From contig NZ_FNEE01000004.1 in assembly GCF_900099905.1 (NCBI RefSeq), positions 248,001 to 312,000 on the forward strand: a stretch of DNA of 64,000 bases, read 5' to 3'. A program made the position numbers and the translations under genes. Below are positions 44,986 to 53,892 of this stretch, piece by piece. Numbering within the stretch: position 1 is the stretch's first letter; every line of letters begins with the position of its first letter. Source of the DNA: Mesorhizobium muleiense. GTDB taxonomy: Bacteria; Pseudomonadota; Alphaproteobacteria; Rhizobiales; Rhizobiaceae. The notes below the pieces were generated by a model, which did no database searches, was not told where the DNA came from, and saw only the letters and a list, made by a program, of their open reading frames with translations.

Positions 44986-46593
44986 ATGGGATTCCATAAA
45001 TTGGCTGAAGACATCACGAACGCGGTGGCGCGCCGCCGCACTTTCGCGATCATCGCGCATCCGGACGCCGGCAAGACGACGCTGACCGAAAAGCTGCTGC
45101 TGTTCGGCGGCGCCATCCAGCTTGCCGGCGAGGTCAAGGCCAAGAAGGATCGCATCCAGACCCGGTCGGACTGGATGAAGATCGAGCGCGAGCGCGGCAT
45201 TTCGGTCGTCACCTCAGTGATGACGTTCGAGTATGAGGACAATGTCTTCAACCTGCTCGACACGCCCGGCCACGAGGATTTCGCCGACGATACCTATCGC
45301 ACGCTGTCGGCTGTCGACGCGGCGGTCATGGTTATCGACGCCGCCAAGGGCATCGAGCCGCGCACGCTAAAACTGTTCGAAGTCTGCCGGCTGCGTGACA
45401 TCCCGATCATCACCTTCGTCAACAAGATGGACCGCGAAAGCCGCGACCCGTTCGAGATCCTCGACGAGATCGAGCAGAAGCTGGCGCTGGACACGGCACC
45501 GATCACATGGCCGATCGGCCGCGGCAAGACCTTTTCCGGCACCTACCACCTGGCGCTGAACGCCGTGCGAAAGGGCGACGCGGAGAAGGAACGCACGCCG
45601 GTCAACGGTCCCGATTCCAACCGCGTCGCCGGCCTGTTGCCGGAGAACGAGCGCGAAGCTTTCATCGAGGAGCTGGAGCTGGCGCGCGAGGCCTGCCGCC
45701 CGCTCGACATCGGTGCGTTTCGCGAGGGCCATCTGACGCCGGTTTATTTCGGTTCGGCGCTGCGCAATTACGGCGTCCGCGACCTGATCGAGGCGCTTGG
45801 CGCCTACGGGCCGCCGCCGCGCGCGCAAGAAGCCGACACCCGCAAAGTCGAGGCGACCGAGGACAAGATGACCTCCTTCGTCTTCAAGATCCAGGCCAAC
45901 ATGGATCCCAACCACCGCGACCGCATCGCCTTCGTCCGCGTCTGCTCGGGCAAGCTCGAGCGCGGCATGAAAGCCAAGCTGGTACGCACGGGAAAACCGA
46001 TGAGCCTGTCGGCGCCGCAATTCTTCTTCGCCCGCACCCGCGTCACCGCCGACGAGGCCTTTGCCGGCGACGTCGTCGGCATCCCCAACCACGGCACGCT
46101 GCGCATCGGCGACACGCTGACCGAGGGCGAGGAGATCCTGTTCCGCGGCGTGCCGAATTTCGCGCCGGAAATCCTGCGCCGCGTCCGCCTCGGCGACGCG
46201 ATGAAGGCCAAGAAGCTGAAGGAGGCGCTGCACCAGATGGCCGAGGAAGGCGTCGTGCAACTGTTCTCGCCAGAAGACGGCTCGCCGGCAATCGTCGGCG
46301 TCGTCGGTGCGCTGCAGCTCGACGTGCTGAAGGAGCGGCTGAATATCGAATACACGCTGCCGGTCGATTTCGAGATGTCGCGCTTTTCCGTCTGCCGCTG
46401 GATATCGGCCGACGACAAGGCCGAGGTGCATCGCTTCATCGAGGCGCATCGCGGCGACATCGCCCGCGACCTCGACAACGATCCGGTGTTCCTCGCCCAG
46501 CACGCCTTCTCGCTCAACTACGAGGCCGAGCGCTGGAAGGCGATCCGCTTCGCCGCAGTCAAGGATTACCAGGTCCGCGACAAGGCGGCTTGA
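44986..46593 (+). CDS. prfC: Peptide chain release factor 3
   Basis: GTPase of 535 residues that recycles RF1 and RF2 after translation termination. The G motifs are AHPDAGKTTLTEKLL (P-loop), RGISVVTSVMTFEY, LDTPGHEDFADDTYR and FVNKMDRESRDPFE. The RF3-specific C-terminal domain includes VDFEMSRFSVCRWISADD. Length is normal. An in-frame TTG at 45001 is an alternative start. A palindromic repeat follows the stop. Confidence 0.96.
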   Translation: MGFHKLAEDITNAVARRRTFAIIAHPDAGKTTLTEKLLLFGGAIQLAGEVKAKKDRIQTRSDWMKIERERGISVVTSVMTFEYEDNVFNLLDTPGHEDFADDTYRTLSAVDAAVMVIDAAKGIEPRTLKLFEVCRLRDIPIITFVNKMDRESRDPFEILDEIEQKLALDTAPITWPIGRGKTFSGTYHLALNAVRKGDAEKERTPVNGPDSNRVAGLLPENEREAFIEELELAREACRPLDIGAFREGHLTPVYFGSALRNYGVRDLIEALGAYGPPPRAQEADTRKVEATEDKMTSFVFKIQANMDPNHRDRIAFVRVCSGKLERGMKAKLVRTGKPMSLSAPQFFFARTRVTADEAFAGDVVGIPNHGTLRIGDTLTEGEEILFRGVPNFAPEILRRVRLGDAMKAKKLKEALHQMAEEGVVQLFSPEDGSPAIVGVVGALQLDVLKERLNIEYTLPVDFEMSRFSVCRWISADDKAEVHRFIEAHRGDIARDLDNDPVFLAQHAFSLNYEAERWKAIRFAAVKDYQVRDKAA

Positions 46594-46603
46594 GCACTCT
46601 TCT

Positions 46604-46746
46604 CCTTCTCCCCTTGTGGGAGAAGGTGTCGCCGAAGGCGACGGATGAGGGGTGTTCCAGGGAACACCGACGCCTCATTCTGTCCAACACCCCTCAACCG
46701 TCTCGACGCTGCGCGCCAATCCACCTTCTCCCACAAGGGGAGAAGG
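46604..46746. repeat. Composite palindromic repeat C
   Basis: Perfect 25-bp inverted arms lie at 46604-46628 and 46722-46746 (left arm starts CCTTCTCCCCTTGTGGGAGA). Each arm is itself a hairpin (CTTCTCCC/GGGAGAAG). Inner inverted segments GATGAGGGGTGTT and AACACCCCTCAACC and a small GTGTTCC/GGAACAC hairpin lie between. It occupies the gap between the convergent prfC and VOC genes and may act in termination. It shares GATGAGG and TTCTCCCC modules with the other composite repeats here. Confidence 0.88.
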
Positions 46747-46763
46747 GAAGATCGGTCGGCTCC

Positions 46764-47237
46764 TCACCCCCTGGCGGCCTCTTCGATCTTGGCGATGTCG
46801 ATCTTGGTCATCTGCATCATCGCCTGCATGACACGGCCGGCCTTTTCGGCGTCGGGGTCCTGCAGCAGCCTAGGCAATTGCTCCGGCACGACCTGCCAGG
46901 AGACGCCGAATTTGTCCTTCAGCCAGCTGCACTGGCTGGGCTCGCCACCGCCCTCGATGAGCCTTTCCCAGAAATAGTCGACCTCCTCCTGCGTCTTGCA
47001 GTCGATGGACAGCGAGACTGCCTCGGTGAACTTGAATTGCGGCCCGCCGTTGAGCGCCTGGAACTGCACGCCGTCGAGCTCGAAATAGGTCACCAGCACC
47101 TTGCCCTCATTATCGCCGCTGCCCTTGGGCCAGCGCATCACGCTCAGCACCTTCGAGTTCTTGAAGACGGAGATGTAATGGTTCATGGCCTCCTCGGCCT
47201 GGTCGTCGAACCACAGGCAGGGGGTGATCTTTTGCAT
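46764..47237 (-). CDS. VOC/PhnB-like glyoxalase-fold protein
   Basis: Protein of 157 residues starting MQKITPCLWFDDQAEEAMNH, the usual start of the PhnB (3-demethylubiquinone methyltransferase-like) VOC family. It also has FELDGVQFQALNGGPQFKFT, LIEGGGEPSQCSWLKDKFG and SWQVVPEQLPRLL. The fold often binds metal or small molecules; its function is unknown. The start at 47237 was chosen because upstream in-frame sequence is low complexity. The 278-bp gap to ilvD contains only the divergent promoters. Confidence 0.88.
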   Translation of the reverse strand: MQKITPCLWFDDQAEEAMNHYISVFKNSKVLSVMRWPKGSGDNEGKVLVTYFELDGVQFQALNGGPQFKFTEAVSLSIDCKTQEEVDYFWERLIEGGGEPSQCSWLKDKFGVSWQVVPEQLPRLLQDPDAEKAGRVMQAMMQMTKIDIAKIEEAARG

Positions 47238-47515
47238 TTTCTTGCTCCTCGGGCTGTTTTGGCTTGTTTTCACGCGTTCAACGGCCGGCTGGCGATTGAT
47301 GCCGGTCGCCGCCGTCTGCCCAAGGACGCTCAAACAAAACACGATCCGACAGCACCTCTGACTTTTTTTACTGCCTGGACAGGCTTGCCGTCTTTGGCTC
47401 AAGATCCCGGCGCATCGCAAAACCGTGGCCAGACCAGACGGTGGCGTATATAACGCCGCTCAATTCCGGTTTTCCGCGCCTGTTCGGACGCGACGCAGAC
47501 AGCAAGGACAGTTTA

Positions 47516-49360
47516 ATGCCCGCCTACCGTTCCCGCACCACCACCCATGGCCGTAACATGGCCGGCGCCCGCGGCCTGTGGCGCGCCACAGGCATGAAGG
47601 ATTCCGATTTCGGCAAGCCGATCATCGCTGTCGTCAATTCCTTCACCCAGTTCGTTCCGGGCCACGTCCATCTCAAGGATCTCGGCCAGCTGGTCGCCCG
47701 CGAGATCGAGAAGGCCGGCGGCGTCGCTAAGGAGTTCAACACCATCGCTGTCGATGACGGCATCGCCATGGGTCATGACGGCATGCTCTATTCGCTGCCG
47801 TCGCGCGAGCTGATCGCCGACTCGGTCGAATATATGGTCAACGCCCACTGCGCCGACGCCATGGTCTGCATCTCGAATTGCGACAAGATCACGCCGGGTA
47901 TGCTGATGGCGTCGCTGCGTCTCAACATCCCGACCGTCTTCGTCTCCGGCGGCCCGATGGAGGCCGGCAAGGTGGTGCTTGCCGGCAAGACGCAGGCGCT
48001 CGATCTGGTCGACGCCATGGTCGCGGCTGCCGACGACAAGATCTCCGACGAGGACGTCAAGACCATCGAGCGCTCGGCCTGCCCGACCTGCGGCTCCTGC
48101 TCGGGCATGTTCACCGCCAATTCGATGAATTGCCTGACCGAGGCGCTTGGCCTTTCGCTGCCCGGCAACGGTTCGACGCTGGCGACGCACGCCGACCGCA
48201 GGCGGCTGTTCGTCGAGGCCGGCCACCTGATCGTCGATCTCGCCCAGCGCTACTACGAGCAGGACGACGACACCGCGCTGCCGCGCAGCATCGCCTCGAA
48301 GGGCGCCTTCGAGAACGCCATGACGCTCGACATCGCCATGGGCGGCTCGACCAACACCGTGCTGCACATCCTGGCTGCCGCGCATGAGGGCGAGATCGAT
48401 TTCGGTCAGGACGACATTGACGCGCTGTCACGCAAGGTGCCGGTGCTATGCAAGGTTGCCCCCGCCAAGGCGGATGTGCACATGGAAGACGTCCACCGCG
48501 CCGGTGGCATCATGGCGATCCTCGGCCAGCTCGATAACGCCGGACTGATCAACCGCGACCTGCCGACCGTGCACACCGCAAGCCTCGGCGAAGCGCTCGA
48601 CCATTGGGATATCTCGCGCACGTCAAGCCAGAATGTCCGCGACTTCTTTCTGGCGGCCCCGGGCGGCGTGCCGACGCAGGTCGCCTTCAGCCAGGATCGC
48701 CGCTGGGACGAACTCGATCTCGACCGGGAGAAGGGTGTCATCCGCTCGGCCCAATATCCTTTTTCCAAGGATGGTGGCCTTGCCGTGCTGAAAGGCAACC
48801 TGGCGCTCGACGGCTGTATCGTGAAGACCGCGGGCGTCGATGAATCGATCCTGAAATTCACCGGCCCGGCCAGGGTGTTCGAAAGCCAGGACGCCAGCGT
48901 CAAGGCGATCCTGTCCAACGAGATCAAGGCCGGCGATGTCGTCGTCATCCGCTACGAAGGGCCGCGCGGCGGCCCCGGCATGCAGGAAATGCTCTATCCG
49001 ACCAGCTATTTGAAGTCGAAGGGCCTCGGCAAGGCCTGCGCGCTGGTCACCGATGGCCGCTTCTCCGGCGGCACCTCCGGCCTGTCGATCGGCCATGCCT
49101 CTCCCGAGGCGGCGGAAGGCGGGCTGATCGGGCTGGTGCATGAGGGCGACACGATCGAGATCGATATCCCGAACCGCTCCATCCGGCTTGCCGTCGACGA
49201 TGCCGAACTGGCCGCCCGCCGCGCCGCGATGGAGGCCAAGGGAGCCGCCGCCTGGAAGCCCGAGGAAAAGCGCAAGCGCAAGGTGACGATGGCCTTGCGC
49301 GCCTACGCCTCGATGGCGACCAGTGCTGCAAAGGGTGCGGTAAGGTATGTGCCGGAATAG
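47516..49360 (+). CDS. ilvD: Dihydroxy-acid dehydratase
   Basis: Fe-S enzyme of 614 residues that makes branched-chain 2-oxo acids for isoleucine and valine synthesis. Cluster cysteines are in [12 protein letters not shown] and [35 protein letters not shown] and [20 protein letters not shown] are typical of IlvD. The start [20 protein letters not shown] is standard for the family and is preceded by an AAGGA site. It reads as a complete, ordinary copy. Confidence 0.96.
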   Translation: MPAYRSRTTTHGRNMAGARGLWRATGMKDSDFGKPIIAVVNSFTQFVPGHVHLKDLGQLVAREIEKAGGVAKEFNTIAVDDGIAMGHDGMLYSLPSRELIADSVEYMVNAHCADAMVCISNCDKITPGMLMASLRLNIPTVFVSGGPMEAGKVVLAGKTQALDLVDAMVAAADDKISDEDVKTIERSACPTCGSCSGMFTANSMNCLTEALGLSLPGNGSTLATHADRRRLFVEAGHLIVDLAQRYYEQDDDTALPRSIASKGAFENAMTLDIAMGGSTNTVLHILAAAHEGEIDFGQDDIDALSRKVPVLCKVAPAKADVHMEDVHRAGGIMAILGQLDNAGLINRDLPTVHTASLGEALDHWDISRTSSQNVRDFFLAAPGGVPTQVAFSQDRRWDELDLDREKGVIRSAQYPFSKDGGLAVLKGNLALDGCIVKTAGVDESILKFTGPARVFESQDASVKAILSNEIKAGDVVVIRYEGPRGGPGMQEMLYPTSYLKSKGLGKACALVTDGRFSGGTSGLSIGHASPEAAEGGLIGLVHEGDTIEIDIPNRSIRLAVDDAELAARRAAMEAKGAAAWKPEEKRKRKVTMALRAYASMATSAAKGAVRYVPE

Positions 49361-49388
49361 GTTCGCTTCTTCAAAGGGATGACGGTAG

Positions 49389-50699
49389 ATGGATTTCGAC
49401 CTTATCGTCCGCGGCGGCACGCTGCCCGACGGCAGGATCGCCGATATCGGCATCATCGGCGAGACGATCGCGGCCATCGAGCCGGAGCTGAACGCTGGCG
49501 CGGGCACGGCGATTGACGCCCATGGCAATCTGATCTCGCCGCCCTTCGTCGATCCGCATTTTCACATGGACGCCACGCTCTCGCTAGGCATCCCGCGCAT
49601 CAACGTGTCGGGCACGCTGCTCGAAGGCATCTCGCTGTGGGGCGAACTGAAGCCGCTGTTGACGCACGAAGCGGTGCGCGACCGCGCGCTCGCCTATTGC
49701 GACTGGGCAGTATCCATGGGCCTGCTCGCCATCCGCAGCCATGTCGATGTCTGCGATACCAGGCTGCTGGCGGTCGAAGCCCTGCTCGATGTGAAGAAGA
49801 CCGTCGCACCCTATATCGACCTGCAACTGGTCGCCTTCCCGCAGGATGGGTTTTATCGCTCACCGACGGCGCGTGATAACACCATCCGCGCGCTCGACAT
49901 GGGTGTCGACATCGTCGGCGGTATTCCGCATTTCGAGCGCACCATGGCCGACGGCACGCGTTCGGTGACGGAACTGTGCGAAATCGCGGCAGAACGCGGC
50001 CTCATGGTCGACCTGCATTGCGACGAGACCGATGATCCGCTGTCGCGCCATATCGAACAACTGGCCTATGAGACGCAACGCCTCGGCCTGCAGGGCAGGG
50101 TGGCCGGCTCGCATCTTACGTCGATGCACTCGATGGACAATTACTATGTCTCGAAGCTGTTGCCGCTGATATCAGAGGCAGGCGTCTCGGCGATCCCCAA
50201 TCCGCTGATCAACATCATGCTGCAGGGCCGCCACGACACGTTCCCCAAACGCCGCGGCCTGACGCGGGTCAAGGAAATGCTTGCCCACGGCATCCGCGTC
50301 GGCTGGGGCCAGGATTGCGTGCTCGACCCCTGGTATTCGCTGGGCACCGCCGACATGCTCGACGTCGCCTTCATGGGCCTTCACGTCGCCCAGATGTCGA
50401 GCCCGGCCGACATGGCGCGCTGCTTCGACATGGTCACCAACGTCAACGCCGCCATCATGGGCCTCGACCATTTCGGCCTGGCGGTCGGCAAGCGCGCCAG
50501 CTTCGTCGTCCTGGATGCCGGCGATCCGGTCGAGGCCTTGCGCCTGCGTCCCGAGCGACTCTGTGTCATCGCCAGGGGCAAGGTGGTGGCCGAGCGGGCC
50601 AGGCAGGAAACACGTCTCTCGATCGCCGGACGGCCGGCAACAGTGAACCGCAGGCATCGCCCGTCTCAAAACTCCATCGCTCAGATTGATAGGTCCTGA
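49389..50699 (+). CDS. Cytosine deaminase-like amidohydrolase
   Basis: Metal-dependent amidohydrolase of 436 residues. The metal-binding motif is DPHFHMDATLS, followed by RSHVDVCDTRLLAVEAL, DLHCDETDDPLSRHIEQLA, GSHLTSMHS and the catalytic aspartate in WGQDCVLDPWYSLGTADML. These match E. coli CodA closely in order. Bacterial CodA homologues deaminate cytosine, isoguanine or related bases, so the exact substrate is uncertain. It follows ilvD by 28 bp on the same strand, with GGGATGACGGTAG between. Confidence 0.87.
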   Translation: MDFDLIVRGGTLPDGRIADIGIIGETIAAIEPELNAGAGTAIDAHGNLISPPFVDPHFHMDATLSLGIPRINVSGTLLEGISLWGELKPLLTHEAVRDRALAYCDWAVSMGLLAIRSHVDVCDTRLLAVEALLDVKKTVAPYIDLQLVAFPQDGFYRSPTARDNTIRALDMGVDIVGGIPHFERTMADGTRSVTELCEIAAERGLMVDLHCDETDDPLSRHIEQLAYETQRLGLQGRVAGSHLTSMHSMDNYYVSKLLPLISEAGVSAIPNPLINIMLQGRHDTFPKRRGLTRVKEMLAHGIRVGWGQDCVLDPWYSLGTADMLDVAFMGLHVAQMSSPADMARCFDMVTNVNAAIMGLDHFGLAVGKRASFVVLDAGDPVEALRLRPERLCVIARGKVVAERARQETRLSIAGRPATVNRRHRPSQNSIAQIDRS

Positions 50700-50745
50700 C
50701 CGCAAGTCTACAATCAACCTCCAGTTTTATGCCGAGGAGGAAACC

Positions 50746-51000
50746 ATGTGGCACAAGACGGCGATGGTGGTCGCGTTGGCGGCCACTTGTGCAGGCTGCA
50801 TGACGGCCGAAGACCGTCGTGCCGCGGACGAGGCGAAATGCCGTTCCTACGGCTTCGTCAGGAAGAATGATGCCTTCGCCGAATGTCTGCAGCGCATCGA
50901 TCTGGCGCGCCGCGCCGAGCTCAGAAGTGCGTCGGTCTTCGATCCTTGGGATCGGCCGGTGATCTATCGTCCGGTTATCATTCGGCCACGGCCAAAGTAG
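50746..51000 (+). CDS. Small putative lipoprotein
   Basis: An 84-residue protein with a strong ribosome binding site (GAGGAGG just upstream). The N-terminus MWHKTAMVVALAATCAGC resembles a lipoprotein signal with Cys18 after Ala-Gly, although the -3 residue is Cys rather than Leu. The mature part has two more cysteines (KCRSYGF and AECLQRIDLARR), and the tail is rich in Pro and Arg (VIYRPVIIRPRPK). Small lipoproteins of this style are frequent in rhizobia. Function unknown. Confidence 0.7.
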   Translation: MWHKTAMVVALAATCAGCMTAEDRRAADEAKCRSYGFVRKNDAFAECLQRIDLARRAELRSASVFDPWDRPVIYRPVIIRPRPK

Positions 51001-51140
51001 GCCGTTGCGATCGTCCGTACAGGCCCAGCCGATTTCCGGTCCCTGGTCTGGCCGGCTTCCCGATTTCCGCTCGTCAAAGCGGCCGCTTGCGTCTACGACG
51101 CTGCTCACAGGGGTTTCATGCGGGAGGAAGCGACATCGGC

Positions 51141-52061
51141 ATGGCACAGCCAACAGCCCAGAATTCAACGTTCAGGAACGTGCTTTTGGCTGGTATTCTG
51201 CTGATGCTGGCCGGCGATTTCCTGTTTGCTTTGAATGATGCGATGGGCAAATGGCTGGTCGCCAGCTTTTCCGTCGGCCAGGTCGTGCTGATCCGTTCCA
51301 TCGGCGCCTTTTTCGTGCTCGGTCCGATGATCGCGCGTCAAGGCGCGGCCAGGCTGTTCCGCATGGAGCGCCTGGAACTGCAGGTCTTGCGCGTCGTCAT
51401 GACGACGCTTGACACGGCGCTGTTCTACGCCGCCGTCGTCTATCTGCCGCTCGCCGACGTCATGAGCTTCTATATGGCGGGGCCGATCTACGTGGCGGCG
51501 CTGTCCCACCTGCTGCTTGGTGAAAAGGTCGGCTGGCGCCGCTGGATGGCGATTCTGGTCGGGTTCTGCGGCGTGCTGATCATGCTCGAACCGTCCTCGG
51601 CCGCGTTTTCGCTGTCGTCGACCTTCGCGCTGGCCGGAAGCATTTCATTCGCCTTCGCGATCATTCTCAACCGGCGGTTGCGTGGCACCAGCGACACCTC
51701 GCTCGTTACCTGGCAAACCATCGGCACGCTGCTGGTCGGCGGGTTTCTCACCATCGGCAACTGGCAGACGCCGTCCTCGCTCGATTTCGGCGCCATGCTG
51801 CTTCTTGGCATCGTCTCCTGCGGCGCGCATCTGATGATCACCAGGGCGCTGAAGCTGGCGCCGGCGTCGACGCTGGCGCCGCTGCATTACAGCCTGCTGC
51901 TGTGGGCCGTCATCTTCGGGCTGGCCTTCTTTGGCGACATGCCCGGCCCGCGCATCCTGATCGGCTCGGGCATCATCGTGCTGGCCGGCCTGTTCATCTT
52001 CCATCGCCAGAAAGTGGTCGACACGGTGCCGCCCGAAAACGTGCCGAAAGGCGTCAACTGA
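51141..52061 (+). CDS. EamA/DMT family transporter
   Basis: Inner-membrane transporter of 306 residues with about ten hydrophobic helices in two EamA repeats. The first repeat starts at LLAGILLMLAGDFLFALND and the second near SLSSTFALAGSISFAFAIIL. It resembles the RhaT/RarD-like group with DAMGKWLV near the start. The ATG at 51141 follows GGGAGGAAG. It is convergent with the phosphotransferase gene. The substrate is unknown. Confidence 0.88.
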   Translation: MAQPTAQNSTFRNVLLAGILLMLAGDFLFALNDAMGKWLVASFSVGQVVLIRSIGAFFVLGPMIARQGAARLFRMERLELQVLRVVMTTLDTALFYAAVVYLPLADVMSFYMAGPIYVAALSHLLLGEKVGWRRWMAILVGFCGVLIMLEPSSAAFSLSSTFALAGSISFAFAIILNRRLRGTSDTSLVTWQTIGTLLVGGFLTIGNWQTPSSLDFGAMLLLGIVSCGAHLMITRALKLAPASTLAPLHYSLLLWAVIFGLAFFGDMPGPRILIGSGIIVLAGLFIFHRQKVVDTVPPENVPKGVN

Positions 52062-52080
52062 TTCCAATTTTCTCTGGTCC

Positions 52081-52983
52081 TTAGCCCGCGCGCACTGCCG
52101 CCAGATGCCGTGAGAAGTCCGCCGTCTCCATCAGCGCCCTGCAGCGTGAAAAGCGACCGTCGGCATAGGCGCGGAAATCGTCGGCCGGATTGCTGTTGGC
52201 AAGCTGGATCAGTCCCCACAGCGTCCACAAGAGATCGCACATCGCCTTGTAGATGACGATGCGGCCGCGCTCCGCCGGCGTCGGCTCGCCACCGAAATAG
52301 GCGCCCATCATCTCGTCCTCCTGCGCCGTATCAAACTGGCCTTCGACGCTGAGGTCGCCGAGATCCCAGAGCGGGTCGTTCATGCCGGAATATTCCCAGT
52401 CGACAATCCACATCCTGTCGCCCGTATCGAGAAAATTTTCGCACAGCGGATCGCAGTGGCAGGCGACGAGAGGCAGGGGATGCGCGGCAAGCGCCGAGCG
52501 CACGGTTTCCGCCTCGATAACGACGTCGTGGTAACGGGCAGGCAGGGCGACGTCCTTGGTCGACAGCACCTTCAGATAGTCGTCGATCATCGCAAACAGC
52601 TCGAAGCGGAAGGGAAACACCGCGCCGGATGTATGCAATCTGCGGAAGGCCTTGCCGGCACGCGCCGGACTGCCCGGCCGGGTCTTGAATTTATCCGGCG
52701 ACATCGTCTCGGCGCCGGCGATAAAGCGCGTCACCATCACGCCTGTCTCGCCGTCGACATGCAGCAGCTCGGGGCTGACGCCGGCCATCGCTGCCTCCCG
52801 CGCCGCCACCGCCTCATTGGCGCGGTTGATATACTCCTGCGTGCCCTTGCCGGGAATCCGCAGGCAGGCATCTCCAGCCCTGAAGACGAGGTTGGTGAGG
52901 CCACCCAGCCGCTCCAGCGGTCCCTCGTAGCCGGCCAGCGCCGGAATGGCTGCAAGCGCCGCGCGTGCTTCCTCGTCCACCAT
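52081..52983 (-). CDS. Choline/ethanolamine kinase-like phosphotransferase (copy 1)
   Basis: Kinase-fold protein of 300 residues. The catalytic loop is ACHCDPLCENFLDTGD, with the conserved Asp and Asn, and the metal-binding segment is WIVDWEYSGMNDPLWDLGDL. The N-terminal GGLTNLVFRAGDACLRIPGKG fits the nucleotide loop of the family. It probably phosphorylates an amino-alcohol such as choline, ethanolamine or thiamine, but the substrate is not readable. A second gene of the same superfamily lies at 56340. It is divergent from the methyltransferase gene. Confidence 0.87.
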   Translation of the reverse strand: MVDEEARAALAAIPALAGYEGPLERLGGLTNLVFRAGDACLRIPGKGTQEYINRANEAVAAREAAMAGVSPELLHVDGETGVMVTRFIAGAETMSPDKFKTRPGSPARAGKAFRRLHTSGAVFPFRFELFAMIDDYLKVLSTKDVALPARYHDVVIEAETVRSALAAHPLPLVACHCDPLCENFLDTGDRMWIVDWEYSGMNDPLWDLGDLSVEGQFDTAQEDEMMGAYFGGEPTPAERGRIVIYKAMCDLLWTLWGLIQLANSNPADDFRAYADGRFSRCRALMETADFSRHLAAVRAG

Positions 52984-53141
52984 CGCTTCTGCCCTCTTTT
53001 CGCATCTATTTGTGGTGACGACGGTTCCACAAATTTCGCCGTTTGGCTATCATCGCTTGCATGCGGTTCACTCCAGCGCCGTGCGTTCCTGCAGGACACG
53101 CTAAGAACGCTGCGGCGCTTTGATTTGCGGACGAGACTGTA

Positions 53142-53774
53142 ATGGCGGACAGGAAAAACAAAGGCGCGCTCGCCGCGGCCTATGCAGCGAAGCGGCCAGA
53201 GGAGGTGGCGGCGCTCTACGACCGCTGGTCCGACACCTACGACGCCGACATGTCGGCGGCCGGTTATCGCCATCCGACCATCTGCCTTGCCCTGCTTGCC
53301 CGCCACCTGCCGCGCGGCGCGGCACCGCTCCTCGATGCCGGTGCCGGCACCGGGCTCATCGGCGAGTGGCTGAAGATCGCGGGCTATCCGCAGGTCGAGG
53401 CGCTCGACATTTCCGAAGGCATGCTGGCCCAGGCAGCGCGCAAGGGCGTCTATTCGGCGCTTCACTGCTTGGCGCTCGGCGGCCCGCTGCCCTTCGCGGA
53501 TGATGCCTATGCCGGCATCATATCGGCCGGCGTCTTCACCTCGGGCCATGTCGGCGCTGAGGGGCTGGACGAACTGATCCGCATCTGCCGGCCGGGCGGG
53601 ATAATCGTGCTGACGGTCAAGAACACCCTGTGGGACGCCGGCTTTTCCGCAGGGATAGCCGACCTCGAGGCGAAGGGCGTCGTCACGCGCGCCGAGGAGA
53701 CATCGCCCTATGTCTCCATGCCGGGCGAGGCCGACACCGTGCCCAGCCGCGGTCTCGTTCTGCGCGTGAACTGA
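53142..53774 (+). CDS. Class I SAM-dependent methyltransferase
   Basis: Protein of 210 residues. Motif I, which binds SAM, is LLDAGAGTGLIGEWL; the acidic residue of motif II is in VEALDISEGML; motif III is near YAGIISAGVFTSGHVGAEGL; and RPGGIIVLTVKN is the post-motif strand. The N-terminal segment ALYDRWSDTYDADMSAAGY resembles Williams-Beuren-type methyltransferases. The substrate is unknown. It lies between two genes of apparent methylated-amine metabolism, so a small-molecule acceptor is conceivable. Confidence 0.85.
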   Translation: MADRKNKGALAAAYAAKRPEEVAALYDRWSDTYDADMSAAGYRHPTICLALLARHLPRGAAPLLDAGAGTGLIGEWLKIAGYPQVEALDISEGMLAQAARKGVYSALHCLALGGPLPFADDAYAGIISAGVFTSGHVGAEGLDELIRICRPGGIIVLTVKNTLWDAGFSAGIADLEAKGVVTRAEETSPYVSMPGEADTVPSRGLVLRVN

Positions 53775-53788
53775 CCATCCCCGCTCTT

Positions 53789-53892
53789 ATGCATGTCGCG
53801 CAAAAGTGCGCAGCGGTTTTGTGATAAAGACATGCATAGAAACAAGAACTTAAAGCGCCTCGCATGAATCCGTTCAGACGCGACGCGCTTTA
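53789..53892. repeat. Short palindromic repeat pair E at a convergent junction
   Basis: ATGCATGTC at 53789-53797 pairs with GACATGCAT at 53829-53837. A second stem, TAAAGCGC at 53851-53858 with GCGCTTTA at 53885-53892, follows. The right arm of the second stem overlaps the stop codon of the dimethylglycine-dehydrogenase-like gene. This composite looks like a short dispersed element I associate with Mesorhizobium intergenic DNA. Here it probably also acts as a terminator for both convergent genes. Confidence 0.7.

Noticed and set aside
45507..47453. A 648-codon open frame overlapping prfC in another frame and continuing through repeat C
   Set aside because: It crosses prfC, a palindromic repeat and the VOC gene, and its translation is Arg/Ala-rich with no motif.
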